Assembly (NCBI GenBank): GCA_903821875.1
Contig: CAIJMU010000054.1
Location: 1-37,086 of the forward strand
Length of the DNA: 37,086 nucleotides
From: an uncultured Spirochaetota bacterium
GTDB lineage: Bacteria; Spirochaetota; Spirochaetia; Treponematales; Rectinemataceae
Direction of reading: 5' to 3'
Numbering within the stretch: position 1 is the stretch's first letter; each line of letters starts with the position of its first letter. A program made the position numbers and the translations under genes. The notes beneath the pieces were generated by a model. That model was not told the origin of the DNA, ran no database searches, and saw nothing but the letters and a program-made list of their open reading frames with translations. This document shows, piece after piece, positions 7,681-16,142 of the stretch.

Positions 7681-8253
7681 TCAATCCCCTTCGCCGGAAG
7701 GCCGAATCCCCAGGGACTTGAGCGTGGCTGCAGCCCGGTCCCGCTCGCGGGAGAGCCCGAGCTCGTCGTAGGTGTCATGGAGGTTGAACCAGGCCTCCCC
7801 GTGTTTCGCTTCGATGGAGATCGCCTTTTCGAAGGCCTTTCGGGCCTCCCCGTAAGCACCGCGCCGGAAGTGGACGACGCCCAGGTCGTTCCATGCCTCC
7901 GCCGAAAGCGGCTCGAGGGCGAGGGCCGCGTCATACCTCGCGACGGCCAGGTCCCAGTCGTCCGATTCGTAGGCGACAAGGCCCAGTGCCAAGAGGAGGT
8001 CCGCGGATTCTCCCTCGATCCGGAGCACCGACTCAAGGTCAAAGCGGGCCTCGTCGAGCCGACCTGCCCTGCGCAGGGCCTCCCCCCGGTTGTAGAGGAG
8101 GTCAGGCTCGTCGGGAGCAAGCGTGAGGGCCTCCGTGAAGGCGGCTATCGCCTCCTCGTAACGGCCCTTGTCCGTAAGATGTCGGCCCCTTTCGTCGAGC
8201 TGGCGGACTGTGGGGCTGCCATGGTCTGGTTTCAGTGGCTCATCGGGGCTCAA
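7681..8253 (-). CDS. TPR-repeat protein coupled to the adenylate cyclase gene
   Basis: The 190-residue protein is almost wholly tetratricopeptide repeats: about four 34-residue units from residue 16 to 165 (for example GRYEEAIAAFTEALTLAPDEP and GAYGEARKAFEKAISIEAKHG). No signal peptide or membrane helix is seen, so it should be a cytosolic protein-protein adaptor. The start is TTG 8253; it overlaps the cyclase stop as TTGA and has GGAG 6 bases before it, so translation is coupled to the cyclase. No internal ATG exists in this frame, which supports the TTG. It may scaffold or tune the cyclase, whose own C-terminus also looks TPR-like. The specific partner is unknown. Confidence 0.85.
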   Translation of the reverse strand: MSPDEPLKPDHGSPTVRQLDERGRHLTDKGRYEEAIAAFTEALTLAPDEPDLLYNRGEALRRAGRLDEARFDLESVLRIEGESADLLLALGLVAYESDDWDLAVARYDAALALEPLSAEAWNDLGVVHFRRGAYGEARKAFEKAISIEAKHGEAWFNLHDTYDELGLSRERDRAAATLKSLGIRPSGEGD

Positions 8254-10313
8254 GGAATGCTCCGGTTCATGCAGGTCTCCATGTAGAAGGATGCGGCCCC
8301 GTCCTCGGGGACGATGTCGCGTACACGTTTGAAATAGTACATGGCTCCTGCGAAATCCCGCTGATAGTAGGCCAGCATGCCCTGCTCGAAGAAGGTATTG
8401 GCTTTTATCTTCCGCTCGAAGAGCGAGGCTTCGATGCCATCGAAGATCTCGAAGACCGAGACAGGATCGGCCTTTCCCTTCACCTTGACCTTCCCGATGA
8501 AGCGGAAGGTATAGGCGCCGGGATCCTGGAGGGACATGAAGACCTGCTCGGAAATCGCAAGGGGCACATTGAAGGCCTTGGTGATGGCCTGGAGGCGGGA
8601 CGCGAGGTTCACCGCGTCGGAGATGACCGTGTTCTCCATGCGGCCCTCGACACCGACGACACCGAGCATGAGGGAGCCTTGGTGGATACCGACGCCCATC
8701 GAGATGGGTCGATATCCCATTTTCGCACGGTGGCCATTGTACTCGATGATCTTGCCCTGGATATCTATGGCTGCACGGATGGCCTTGTCCGCTCCATCCT
8801 CGGCCGGATAGAGGGCCATGATGGCGTCGCCGATGTACTTGTCGATGAAGCCCCCCGATTCGGTGATAAGGGGCACGACCCGGGACAGGTAGGAGTTGAT
8901 GAAGGCGAAGTTCTCTTCGACCGTGAGCTTTTCGGACAGCTCGGTGAAGGCCCGGATGTCGGAGAAGAAGATGGTCATGTCCTTCTTCACGTGGTCCCCG
9001 AGGCGGAGATCGATGACATCCTTTTTTTCGAGGGCGGTCAGGAACTCCTTGGGTATGAAGCGTTCGACGGTCTTGTGAACGTTCAGCACATAGTCGGAGA
9101 GGGCCTCGGTGGACTGGAAGCTGTACCTGATCTTGCGGAGGAGTCCGACCGTCGTTGTGAGTGCGAACAGGACGGTACAGAGTGGCTCGAGGTAGAAAGC
9201 GTTCACTGGCTGGTTGGGGAAAAGGAACCTGAGCGGGATGGCCACCAGAAGGAAGAGGGGCGGAAGGGCCAGCCAGCGCGCACGTCGCGCACCTCTGATG
9301 GCCTGGATCGACAGCCCGACAAAGCTGGCAAAAGCGAGGAGCATGTAGTACGCAAGAACCAGCCAGTGGATCGAGTAGAGGCGATCGGGAATCGCAAACT
9401 CGGCAATGGCAAAGAGAACGAGCGGAATGGCGGGATACCTAGTCTTGAACTTCCGTTTTTCCGAAAGGACTATGCTGAAGAACCAGGCCAGGGGCAGGGT
9501 CTGGAGGATGATGGACAGGGAGTGGAGGAGATCCTCGTCGACGAAGGATAGGTCAAAGGGGAGGAGGGCCCGGGAGTTGACGAGGTAGCGGAGGGCCTCA
9601 GAGACAAGGAGGATGGCAAAGGCGAGGAACTCATGGTTTTTCCGCCAGAGGTTGTAGAGGAAGAGGAGAAAGATGCCCGACAGGGCAAAGGCTGCGACAA
9701 TGGAGAGGGCTATCAGGCTGGACATAACGAGGAAGCGGCTCATGGAACCCGATTCTCCGAGGGCCACGAAGTCGGGGGATAGCCTGTTTGCGTCAATGCC
9801 CTCGGCACCGGCTGGCGCCCAGACAAGGATTTCCTGGGAGGGGTCGGCACTGGTAAAGGTGGTCTGACCGGAAATAACCTCGTGCTGCCTGCCATTCACG
9901 AAGACACTGATGCCTGGTGAACAGGTCGGCAGTACGAGGGTCAGGGCGCGTTCCGCGGCGGGCCCCACTATAGTGACCCTTAGCCGGTAGCTTCTGTCCA
10001 TGCTCCGGTCGTCCTTGGACATCAGGATGTCTGCACGCGAACGCATGCTTACGAGGGTCGCTGGGCTCCCTGAGAGCTCATCAAGACTGAGGAGGCCCTC
10101 GTAGCGCTCCCACGAGCCTAGGGGGATCAGCACGCCGTCGCGGGGATCCCAGGTGATCCCTTCCAGAGTCGTATCGGTGACGAAGGTTCGGGTAAGGTCA
10201 CAGGAAACAAGCCCGGGGATCAGCAGCAGCACCAGCAGGAACCCGACCGTGAACCGCAGGCCTGGCAGGCGGGGGGGCGGGGTCTGAATAGATGAGATGC
10301 CAGCTTTCTGCAT
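8250..10313 (-). CDS. Membrane class III adenylate cyclase with 7TM sensor region
   Basis: In this 687-residue protein a first hydrophobic helix (about 20-37) ends in a lipobox-like GLVSC. An extracytoplasmic beta-rich domain follows (about 40-190), then about seven membrane helices (195-400), as in 7TMR-DISM receptors. The catalytic domain (about 430-610) has both metal aspartates (FFSDIRAF and KYIGDAIMA), the purine-selecting lysine of DKYIGD and the aspartate of ISDAVNLASRL, which fit ATP as substrate. A short TPR-like tail ends the protein. It should make cAMP in response to an external ligand. No Shine-Dalgarno precedes ATG 10313; the promoter at 10320-10348 points to a leaderless mRNA. 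The TPR gene is co-transcribed. Confidence 0.9.
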   Translation of the reverse strand: MQKAGISSIQTPPPRLPGLRFTVGFLLVLLLIPGLVSCDLTRTFVTDTTLEGITWDPRDGVLIPLGSWERYEGLLSLDELSGSPATLVSMRSRADILMSKDDRSMDRSYRLRVTIVGPAAERALTLVLPTCSPGISVFVNGRQHEVISGQTTFTSADPSQEILVWAPAGAEGIDANRLSPDFVALGESGSMSRFLVMSSLIALSIVAAFALSGIFLLFLYNLWRKNHEFLAFAILLVSEALRYLVNSRALLPFDLSFVDEDLLHSLSIILQTLPLAWFFSIVLSEKRKFKTRYPAIPLVLFAIAEFAIPDRLYSIHWLVLAYYMLLAFASFVGLSIQAIRGARRARWLALPPLFLLVAIPLRFLFPNQPVNAFYLEPLCTVLFALTTTVGLLRKIRYSFQSTEALSDYVLNVHKTVERFIPKEFLTALEKKDVIDLRLGDHVKKDMTIFFSDIRAFTELSEKLTVEENFAFINSYLSRVVPLITESGGFIDKYIGDAIMALYPAEDGADKAIRAAIDIQGKIIEYNGHRAKMGYRPISMGVGIHQGSLMLGVVGVEGRMENTVISDAVNLASRLQAITKAFNVPLAISEQVFMSLQDPGAYTFRFIGKVKVKGKADPVSVFEIFDGIEASLFERKIKANTFFEQGMLAYYQRDFAGAMYYFKRVRDIVPEDGAASFYMETCMNRSIP

Positions 10314-10319
10314 GAGGCG

Positions 10320-10348
10320 AGTATAACCTGCCCCAGCGTCCTTAACAA
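10320..10348 (-). promoter_or_regulatory. Promoter of the cyclase gene, predicted leaderless start
   Basis: On the minus strand, TTGTTA (10348-10343), exactly 17 bases, TATACT (10325-10320), then CGCCTC and the ATG at 10313. The expected transcription start is the A of the ATG, which explains the lack of a ribosome-binding site. Confidence 0.7.
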
Positions 10349-10380
10349 ATCCTTCCCCTCAGCCCGGAGGAAGACAGCTT

Positions 10381-10394
10381 TCATATCGATATGA
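10381..10394. promoter_or_regulatory. 14-bp perfect palindrome between divergent genes
   Basis: TCATATCGATATGA is a perfect AT-rich palindrome in the 205-bp space between the divergent cyclase and PHP genes, 33 bp upstream of the cyclase -35. It may be an operator. Nothing else in the gap is recognisable. Confidence 0.35.
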
Positions 10395-10518
10395 TATTCT
10401 GCGCTGCGGATTCCAAGGTGACGAACATGAGCGAGGTTGTGGTGGCCCCTTTCCTTATTGCGAAAATACCCCTTGCCACGCCTTGCGGTTCGGCCTTGGT
10501 CAGCGAGGCTTCCTCGTG

Positions 10519-11304
10519 ATGGCCGAAGTGCCGGGCCGAGTAAAGGTCCTCGCGGACTTTCACAACCACTCCTGTCTTTCTCCCTGTGGTTCTCCTGAAC
10601 AGTCCCCCGCGATCCTGGCTCGGTTTGCCCGGAAGAAGGGCATCAACCTTCTTGCCCTCACTGACCATAACAGCGCCCTCAATGCCCCAGCCTTCGAGGA
10701 ATGCTGCCGCCGGGAGGGCCTCGTCCCCCTCTTCGGCATGGAGGCCAGCTCCCGGGAAGAAGTCCATGTCCTCTGCCTCTTCGCCACTGCCCAGGCAGCC
10801 CTCGATTTTGGAGCCGAGCTTCTCGGCTATCTTCCGGGTCTGCCCTACGATTCCACCAGTCCAGACGACCAACTGGTTGTAGATGCCGAGGGTCTGCTCA
10901 TCGAAAGGGCGCAGCACTGGTTTGGAGCCTGCCTCGACCTTGGCTTCGAGGATCTGTGCTCCCTCGCCCATAGTCGTGGTGCGCTGGTGATTCCCGCCCA
11001 TGTCGATCGGCTTTATATGTCTGTAGGAAGCCAGCTTGGGTTTCTCCCCAGCGGGCCCTATTCTGCAGTCGAAGCGCTTCGGCGGCCTTCTGCCTCGCTC
11101 AAGGCCGGATATACGGTCATAACAGGATCGGATGCCCATGAGCCCGGGGCCGTCGGCCGTCGTCCCTTTGCTCTTAGCCTCCCGGAGGGGTGGCGGGAAC
11201 TGGAAGCCTCTGTCTTGCTTGAAGAGGTCGGGCTCGCACTGCGCGGGGGGATGGCCGTACCAGGCTGGAAGATCAAGGAACTCAGCTACGGGGCCATGGA
11301 ATGA
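10519..11304 (+). CDS. PHP-domain metal-dependent phosphoesterase
   Basis: The 261-residue protein shows the PHP metal-site motifs in order: DFHNHSCLSPCG, LTDHN, the glutamate of FGMEAS, IPAHVDR and GSDAHEPG. These bind a tri-metal centre that hydrolyses phosphoesters, as in the polymerase PHP domain, YciV/RNase AM and histidinol phosphatase. It is cytosolic and its substrate is unknown. ATG 10519 is preferred, with GCGAGG 10 bases upstream; a start at 10483 in the same frame has no better site. It lies directly upstream of and co-oriented with the hydrogenase operon, separated by that operon's own promoter. PHP genes beside [FeFe] hydrogenase genes are known from clostridial-type clusters (recalled, not checked), so a link to redox metabolism is possible. 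Confidence 0.87.
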   Translation: MAEVPGRVKVLADFHNHSCLSPCGSPEQSPAILARFARKKGINLLALTDHNSALNAPAFEECCRREGLVPLFGMEASSREEVHVLCLFATAQAALDFGAELLGYLPGLPYDSTSPDDQLVVDAEGLLIERAQHWFGACLDLGFEDLCSLAHSRGALVIPAHVDRLYMSVGSQLGFLPSGPYSAVEALRRPSASLKAGYTVITGSDAHEPGAVGRRPFALSLPEGWRELEASVLLEEVGLALRGGMAVPGWKIKELSYGAME

Positions 11305-11358
11305 CGACCAAGGCTTGGGAATGCAAGGGTCGTAAGCGCGAAATAGATTGTGGTGTCC

Positions 11359-11387
11359 TTGCATAGAGTATCCGCTATCGCTATAGT
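11359..11387 (+). promoter_or_regulatory. Promoter of the hydrogenase operon
   Basis: TTGCAT (11359-11364), a 17-base spacer and TATAGT (11382-11387), about 50 bp before hydC. The leader then contains GTATC and GATAC in inverted order. No TTGTGA-type Rex box was found nearby. Confidence 0.65.
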
Positions 11388-11438
11388 ATCGGGGCTTTCT
11401 TATAGATACCAGATTGACTTTACTTGCTGGAGGGTTAC

Positions 11439-11912
11439 ATGGAGAACAAGGAGGCCGGGTTTTCCCCGGAACTCACCGCCTTCATTCTTGAGTGGAAGGA
11501 CAAACCGGGGAACCTGATCATGCTCCTTCACCGCATCCAGGAGGAGTACGGGTTCATTCCCCGCTCTGCGGCAGAAACTCTTGCCCGGATGATCGACCTC
11601 CCCCTAGCCAAGATATATGGCGTCGTCACCTTTTACCATTTCTTCAAGACCTCGAAGCCTGGCAAGAACCGGATCGCGATCTGCCTCGGGACCGCCTGCT
11701 ATCTCAAGGGTTCCCAGGACCTCATCGACGAGGCCAGGGATCTGCTTAACATCGAAGGCGACGAGGTTACGGACGACGGACTGTTCAGCATCGATGCTGT
11801 GCGCTGCATCGGTTGCTGTGGACTTGCGCCGGTCCTCCAGGTCGGCAACGAGGTCTTCGGTAAGGTCCAGAAGGATCAGATTGCCGAAATCATCGCCAAG
11901 TTCAGGACCTGA
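11439..11912 (+). CDS. hydC: [FeFe]-hydrogenase gamma subunit, NuoE-like [2Fe-2S] protein
   Basis: The 157-residue subunit is homologous to the 24-kDa (NuoE) subunit of complex I. A helical N-terminal part is followed by a thioredoxin-like fold whose four cysteines, in CLGTAC and CIGCC, bind one [2Fe-2S] cluster. In bifurcating hydrogenases this subunit docks onto HydB. ATG 11439 has GGAGGG 4 bases upstream; a TTG at 11424 in the same frame lies before that site and is not used. It is the first gene of a compact operon of four genes (11439-16087): gamma, TRX-like Fe-S protein, beta, alpha. The protein is cytosolic and works only in complex. Confidence 0.94.
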   Translation: MENKEAGFSPELTAFILEWKDKPGNLIMLLHRIQEEYGFIPRSAAETLARMIDLPLAKIYGVVTFYHFFKTSKPGKNRIAICLGTACYLKGSQDLIDEARDLLNIEGDEVTDDGLFSIDAVRCIGCCGLAPVLQVGNEVFGKVQKDQIAEIIAKFRT

Positions 11913-11995
11913 ACCGGATTGGTCAAGGTCGCAGGAACGCGATGATGAACGACAGCCCGGCTGCCAGGCGGCCGAGGCGTGGAAGGAGATCGAAT

Positions 11996-12490
11996 ATGGG
12001 TAAAATGACCCTTACGCAACTCAGGAAGCACCGCGAGCAGAAACAGGACGACGTGGCTCGGGGCAAGGTTGAAGGCAAGGCCATCCAGGTCATCATCGGC
12101 ATGGGGACCTGTGGGATAGCGGCCGGCGCCAGGAAGACCTACGACGAGATCCTGCGCCACGTAGAGGAACACGGGCTGGCTTCCCAGGTCCTGATCCGCC
12201 AGACAGGCTGCATGGGGCTGTGCACGGTCGAGCCTACGGTGGAGGTGGTCATGCCCGGCCTGCCTTCCGTGATCTACGGCAAGATGACCGCCGACTCGGC
12301 CAAGGACCTCGTACTCAAGCACCTCGTCGGCAAGCGCCTGCTCAACAACCACATTTTCGACCGGCCCGCGGTCGACATCATCGGCGCCGCCAGCCACGGT
12401 GGCGCCGCCAGTGTCGGCGCCACCAGCAACAGTGGCGCCGCCAGTGTCGGCGCCACCAGCAACAGTGCCGCCGCGAAGGGGAACGACTGA
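11996..12490 (+). CDS. Thioredoxin-like (2Fe-2S) ferredoxin subunit of the hydrogenase
   Basis: The 164-residue protein matches the small iron-sulfur protein found in NAD(P)-dependent [FeFe]-hydrogenase operons. It has an MTLTQLRKHREQK-like start, then GMGTCGIAAGARKTYDE and TGCMGLCTVEPTVEV. Only three cysteines are in the canonical places (one in GTCG, two in CMGLC), so cluster binding may be incomplete or need a partner residue. ATG 11996 follows AAGGAG with a 7-base spacer. The C-terminal 40 or so residues are a low-complexity tail with a doubled GAASVGATSNS unit, encoded by a perfect DNA repeat and probably disordered. Its stop overlaps the hydB start (TGATG). Confidence 0.88.
   Translation: MGKMTLTQLRKHREQKQDDVARGKVEGKAIQVIIGMGTCGIAAGARKTYDEILRHVEEHGLASQVLIRQTGCMGLCTVEPTVEVVMPGLPSVIYGKMTADSAKDLVLKHLVGKRLLNNHIFDRPAVDIIGAASHGGAASVGATSNSGAASVGATSNSAAAKGND
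12401..12466 (+). repeat. 33-bp in-frame tandem repeat, two identical copies
   Basis: Units 12401-12433 and 12434-12466 are identical and follow a partial unit at 12383-12400. They encode the GAASVGATSNS tail of the Fe-S protein and are likely to vary in copy number by slippage. Confidence 0.9.
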
Positions 12491-14298
12491 TGGCCTACAA
12501 GAATTTCATCCTGGTCTGCGGAGGCACGGGCTGCGAGTCCTGCCGCTCCGAGGAGATCTACAAGAACCTCATGATGGAAGCGGAGATCCAGGGCCTCAAG
12601 GAAGAGGTCCAGGTTGTCCGCACTGGCTGCTTCGGCTTCTGCGAGAAGGGACCAATTGTCAAGGTACTTCCCCAGGAATCCTTTTATGTCGAGGTCAAGC
12701 CCGAGGACGCCCGGGAGATCATCGCCGAGCAGGTGGTCAAGGGCCGCGAGGTCAAGCGCCTCCTCTATGACAAGGGCGATGGCGCTGCCGCCGCCGCTGC
12801 CGCTGCCGCCGCCGAAGGGAAGGCCGACCTCCGGTCCTACCAGAAGCAGTACCGCATAGTACTCCGGAACTGCGGCGTCATCGACCCGGAGAACATCGAC
12901 GAATACATAGCCCGTGAGGGCTACGAGGCCCTCGAGAAGGCCCTCTTCGAGATGAAGAGCGCGGACGTGATCGCGGAACTCAAGGCCTCCGGCCTCCGCG
13001 GGCGCGGTGGCGCGGGCTTCCCCACCGGCATGAAGTGGGAATTCACCCGCGCGGCGCCCGGCACCGTTAAGTATGTCATCTGCAATGCCGACGAGGGCGA
13101 CCCCGGCGCCTACATGGACCGGGCCACCATCGAGGGCGACCCCCACTCGGTTATCGAGGCCATGGCCATCTGCGGCTACACCGTCGGTGCGACCAAGGGC
13201 TATGTCTACATCCGCGCCGAGTATCCCCTGGCCATCGAGCGCCTCAGGATCGCCATCAGGCAGGCTGAGGAATATGGCCTCCTGGGCAAGGACATCCTCG
13301 GCTCCGGCGTCGACTTCGACCTCGAGATACGCCTCGGCGCGGGCGCCTTCGTCTGCGGAGAGGAAACGGCCCTGATGCGCTCCCTCGAGGGCAACCGGGG
13401 CATGCCCGTTCCCAAGCCACCCTTCCCCGCGACATCCGGGCTCTGGAAGAAGCCGACCGTCATCAACAACGTCGAGACCTTCGCGAATGTCCCGATGGTC
13501 ATCCTCCGGGGCTCGAAGTGGTTCACCTCGATTGGCACTGAAAAATCCCCCGGCACCAAGGTCTTCGCCCTGACCGGCAAGATCAACAACTCCGGCCTCG
13601 TCGAGGTGCCGATGGGTACGACGCTGCGCGAGATCATCTTCGACATCGGCGGCGGCATCAGGAACAACAGGAAGTTCAAGGGTGTCCAGACCGGCGGGCC
13701 CTCGGGAGGCATCATCGTCGAGAAGGACCTCGATGCTCCCATCAGCTACGAGAGCCTCACTGCCCTCGGTTCCATGATGGGCTCTGGCGGCATGATCGTC
13801 ATGGACGAGGATGACTGCGTCGTCGACGTCTCCAAGTTCTACATGGAGTTCTGCGTCGACGAGTCCTGTGGCAAGTGCGCGCCCTGCCGCATCGGCACCA
13901 ACCAGATGCACTCCATCCTCGACCGCATGACCAAGGGCAGCGGCGAGCCATCCGACCTGGCCAAGCTCGAGAAGATCGGGCAGGCCATGACCAAGGCTTC
14001 GCTGTGCATGCTCGGTGGCTCGGCTGCCAATCCGACCCTGTCCACCATCAGGCACTTCCGCGAGGAGTACGAGGAGCACATACGCGACCACAAGTGCCGC
14101 GCGGGTTCCTGCAAGACCCTCCTCCGTTTCAGCATCATCCCCGAGAAGTGCATCGGCTGCGGACTCTGCGCCAAGCGCTGCCCGGTCCAGTGCATAGCCG
14201 GCGAGAAGAAGGTCGCCCACGTCATCGACCAGGCGAAGTGCATCAAGTGTGGCGAGTGCCAGAAGTCCTGCAAGTTCGGCGCCGTCGTCAAGTCCTAG
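12490..14298 (+). CDS. hydB: [FeFe]-hydrogenase beta subunit, NADH-binding NuoF-like flavoprotein
   Basis: The 602-residue subunit oxidises NADH through FMN and feeds electrons to HydA; in bifurcating enzymes it also handles ferredoxin. Domain order: a TRX-like [2Fe-2S] domain (1-90; C10, C15, C47, C51); a linker with ten alanines (99-108); the NuoF core with the NADH/FMN motifs GRGGAGFPTG (171-180) and CNADEGDPGAYMDR (198-211); the [4Fe-4S] site C460/C463/C466/C506; and a C-terminal pair of [4Fe-4S] clusters (C554-C564 and C584-C594). This full set is the HydB of trimeric bifurcating hydrogenases rather than complex I NuoF. ATG 12490 overlaps the preceding stop and has AAGGGG 8 bases upstream. 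Confidence 0.96.
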   Translation: MAYKNFILVCGGTGCESCRSEEIYKNLMMEAEIQGLKEEVQVVRTGCFGFCEKGPIVKVLPQESFYVEVKPEDAREIIAEQVVKGREVKRLLYDKGDGAAAAAAAAAAEGKADLRSYQKQYRIVLRNCGVIDPENIDEYIAREGYEALEKALFEMKSADVIAELKASGLRGRGGAGFPTGMKWEFTRAAPGTVKYVICNADEGDPGAYMDRATIEGDPHSVIEAMAICGYTVGATKGYVYIRAEYPLAIERLRIAIRQAEEYGLLGKDILGSGVDFDLEIRLGAGAFVCGEETALMRSLEGNRGMPVPKPPFPATSGLWKKPTVINNVETFANVPMVILRGSKWFTSIGTEKSPGTKVFALTGKINNSGLVEVPMGTTLREIIFDIGGGIRNNRKFKGVQTGGPSGGIIVEKDLDAPISYESLTALGSMMGSGGMIVMDEDDCVVDVSKFYMEFCVDESCGKCAPCRIGTNQMHSILDRMTKGSGEPSDLAKLEKIGQAMTKASLCMLGGSAANPTLSTIRHFREEYEEHIRDHKCRAGSCKTLLRFSIIPEKCIGCGLCAKRCPVQCIAGEKKVAHVIDQAKCIKCGECQKSCKFGAVVKS

Positions 14299-14326
14299 AA
14301 GTCTGTACCCAGGAGCCAGTGACATC

Positions 14327-16087
14327 ATGGTCAAAGCGAAGATAAACAGCCAGGAAGTGGAGGTAGCCGAGGGCACCACCATCCTCGAGGCCGCCGAGAA
14401 ATTCCACGTCAAGATCCCGAAGCTATGCCACAACGACGACCTCGAGCCCTGGGCGGCCTGCGGCATCTGCGTGGTCAAGAACGGAAAGAGTCCCAAGCTC
14501 CTCCGCGCCTGCTGCACGCCCCTCGAGGAGGGGATGAACATAATTACGACGGATGCCGAGCTTGTGCAGACGAGGAAGACCGTCATCGAGCTCATCCTGT
14601 CGACCCATCCCGACGACTGCCTCGCCTGCCCGCGGAACCAGGAGTGCGAGCTGCAGCGCCTCGCTGCGGAGTTCGGCATCCGCGACCAGCCCTTCCCCAA
14701 GCGCCTGCGGAACCTCCCGGTCGACGATTCGACCGGAGCCATCGTGCTCAATCCCGAGAAGTGCATACGCTGCGGCCGTTGCGTGAAGGTCTGCCAGGAG
14801 ATGCAGGACGTCTGGGCCATCGAGTTCCTCGGGCGTGGCGAGAAGACGCGCATCGCTCCGGCGGGCGACGTGAAGCTGGGAGAGGGTCCCTGCATCCGCT
14901 GTGGACAGTGCGCTGCCCACTGCCCCGTCGGTGCCATCTACGAGAACGATCAAACCACCGAGGTCTGGGAAGCGCTCATGAAGACCGGCGAGGGGGAGAG
15001 GACCTGCGTGGTGCAGATCGCGCCCGCCGTGCGCGTCGCCCTCGGCGAAGCCTTCGGGCTCAAGCCGGGAACCAACGTGACGAAGAAAATCTACGCAGCA
15101 TTGCGACGGCTTGGTTTCGACATGGTATTCGACACCAACTTCGCGGCTGACCTCACCATCATGGAGGAGGGCACCGAGTTCGTGCGGCGCTTCACGGCGG
15201 CCGGGGTCGGTGCGCCCCTGCCCCTCATCACGACCTGTTGCCCGGCCTGGGTTGACTATCTCGAGAAGTACTGGCCGGACATGATACCGAATTTCTCCAC
15301 GGCAAAGTCGCCGCAGCAGATGATGGGGGCCATGATAAAGACCTACTGGGCAGCCCAGGCAAAGGTCGATCCGGCGAAGATCTTCAGCGTCGCCATAATG
15401 CCCTGCACCGCCAAGAAATTCGAGAACTCCCGCAACGAGACGATGTACTCCTCCGGGCACAAGGATGTGGACATAACACTGACGACCCGCGAGCTCGCGC
15501 GCATGATCAAGCAGGCCGGCATCGACCTGGTTAACCTCCCCGACGAGAACGCGGACTCGCCTATGGGCCCCTACACGGGCGCAGGCGTCATCTTCGGTGC
15601 CACTGGCGGCGTCATGGAAGCCGCACTCCGGACAGCGTATACCCTGGTCACCGGGGAGGAACTCAAGGAAGTCGCCTTCACGAGCGTGCGATCGATGACC
15701 GGCATCAAGGAAGCCCAGATCAACATGAAGGGCACAATTATCAGGGTCGCGGTCGCGCACCAGATGGGCAACATCGAGACCGTGCTCCGCCAGGTGGTCG
15801 AGGCCAGGGCAGCCGGGAAGGAGACTCCCTGGCACTTCATCGAGGTCATGGCCTGCAGGGGAGGTTGCATCGGTGGCGGAGGGCAGCCCTACGGCTGCAC
15901 CGACGAGGTCAGGAAGCTCCGCATCCGGGGCATCTACGACGAGGACGATGTTTCGACCTACCGCTGCTCCCACCACAATCCCTACATCAAGAAGATCTAC
16001 ACCGAGTTCCTCGAGAAGCCCGGCAGCCACAAGGCCCACGGACTCCTGCATACCCACTACGTGGCGAGGCCGATCTACATGAAATGA
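14327..16087 (+). CDS. hydA: [FeFe]-hydrogenase catalytic alpha subunit
   Basis: The 586-residue subunit makes H2 at the H-cluster. The N-terminal plant-type [2Fe-2S] domain has C34, C45, C48 and C62/C63. A His-Cys3 [4Fe-4S] site (H94, C98, C101, C107) and two ferredoxin-type [4Fe-4S] sites (C146-C156, C189-C199) follow. All three H-cluster signatures are intact: TTCCPAWV (302-309), MPCTAKKFE (358-366) and MACRGGCIGGGGQP (508-521). The M3-like architecture with HydB/HydC partners indicates group A3, NADH- and ferredoxin-linked electron bifurcation; cofactor use is inferred. ATG 14327 has AGGAG 11 bases upstream. The HydEFG maturases, needed for activity, are not in the window. Confidence 0.96.
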   Translation: MVKAKINSQEVEVAEGTTILEAAEKFHVKIPKLCHNDDLEPWAACGICVVKNGKSPKLLRACCTPLEEGMNIITTDAELVQTRKTVIELILSTHPDDCLACPRNQECELQRLAAEFGIRDQPFPKRLRNLPVDDSTGAIVLNPEKCIRCGRCVKVCQEMQDVWAIEFLGRGEKTRIAPAGDVKLGEGPCIRCGQCAAHCPVGAIYENDQTTEVWEALMKTGEGERTCVVQIAPAVRVALGEAFGLKPGTNVTKKIYAALRRLGFDMVFDTNFAADLTIMEEGTEFVRRFTAAGVGAPLPLITTCCPAWVDYLEKYWPDMIPNFSTAKSPQQMMGAMIKTYWAAQAKVDPAKIFSVAIMPCTAKKFENSRNETMYSSGHKDVDITLTTRELARMIKQAGIDLVNLPDENADSPMGPYTGAGVIFGATGGVMEAALRTAYTLVTGEELKEVAFTSVRSMTGIKEAQINMKGTIIRVAVAHQMGNIETVLRQVVEARAAGKETPWHFIEVMACRGGCIGGGGQPYGCTDEVRKLRIRGIYDEDDVSTYRCSHHNPYIKKIYTEFLEKPGSHKAHGLLHTHYVARPIYMK

Positions 16088-16142
16088 GTTTCCAGCCCCC
16101 AGCGGAGAAGTTCACCTTTGCCTGCCGAAAGCACACGCTGTC

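Noticed and set aside
8235-9551. Plus-strand open frame of 438 residues opposite the cyclase
   Set aside because: Shadow of the cyclase gene; the minus strand carries the catalytic motifs.
11305-11438. Rex-type redox operator upstream of hydC
   Set aside because: No TTGTGAA/TTCACAA palindrome; only short GTATC/GATAC repeats are seen.
12274-16057. Very long minus-strand open frames opposite hydB and hydA (887 and 544 residues)
   Set aside because: They are antisense shadows of strongly conserved genes in GC-rich DNA; their translations are low-complexity (His/Asp/Leu/Glu-rich) with no family motif.
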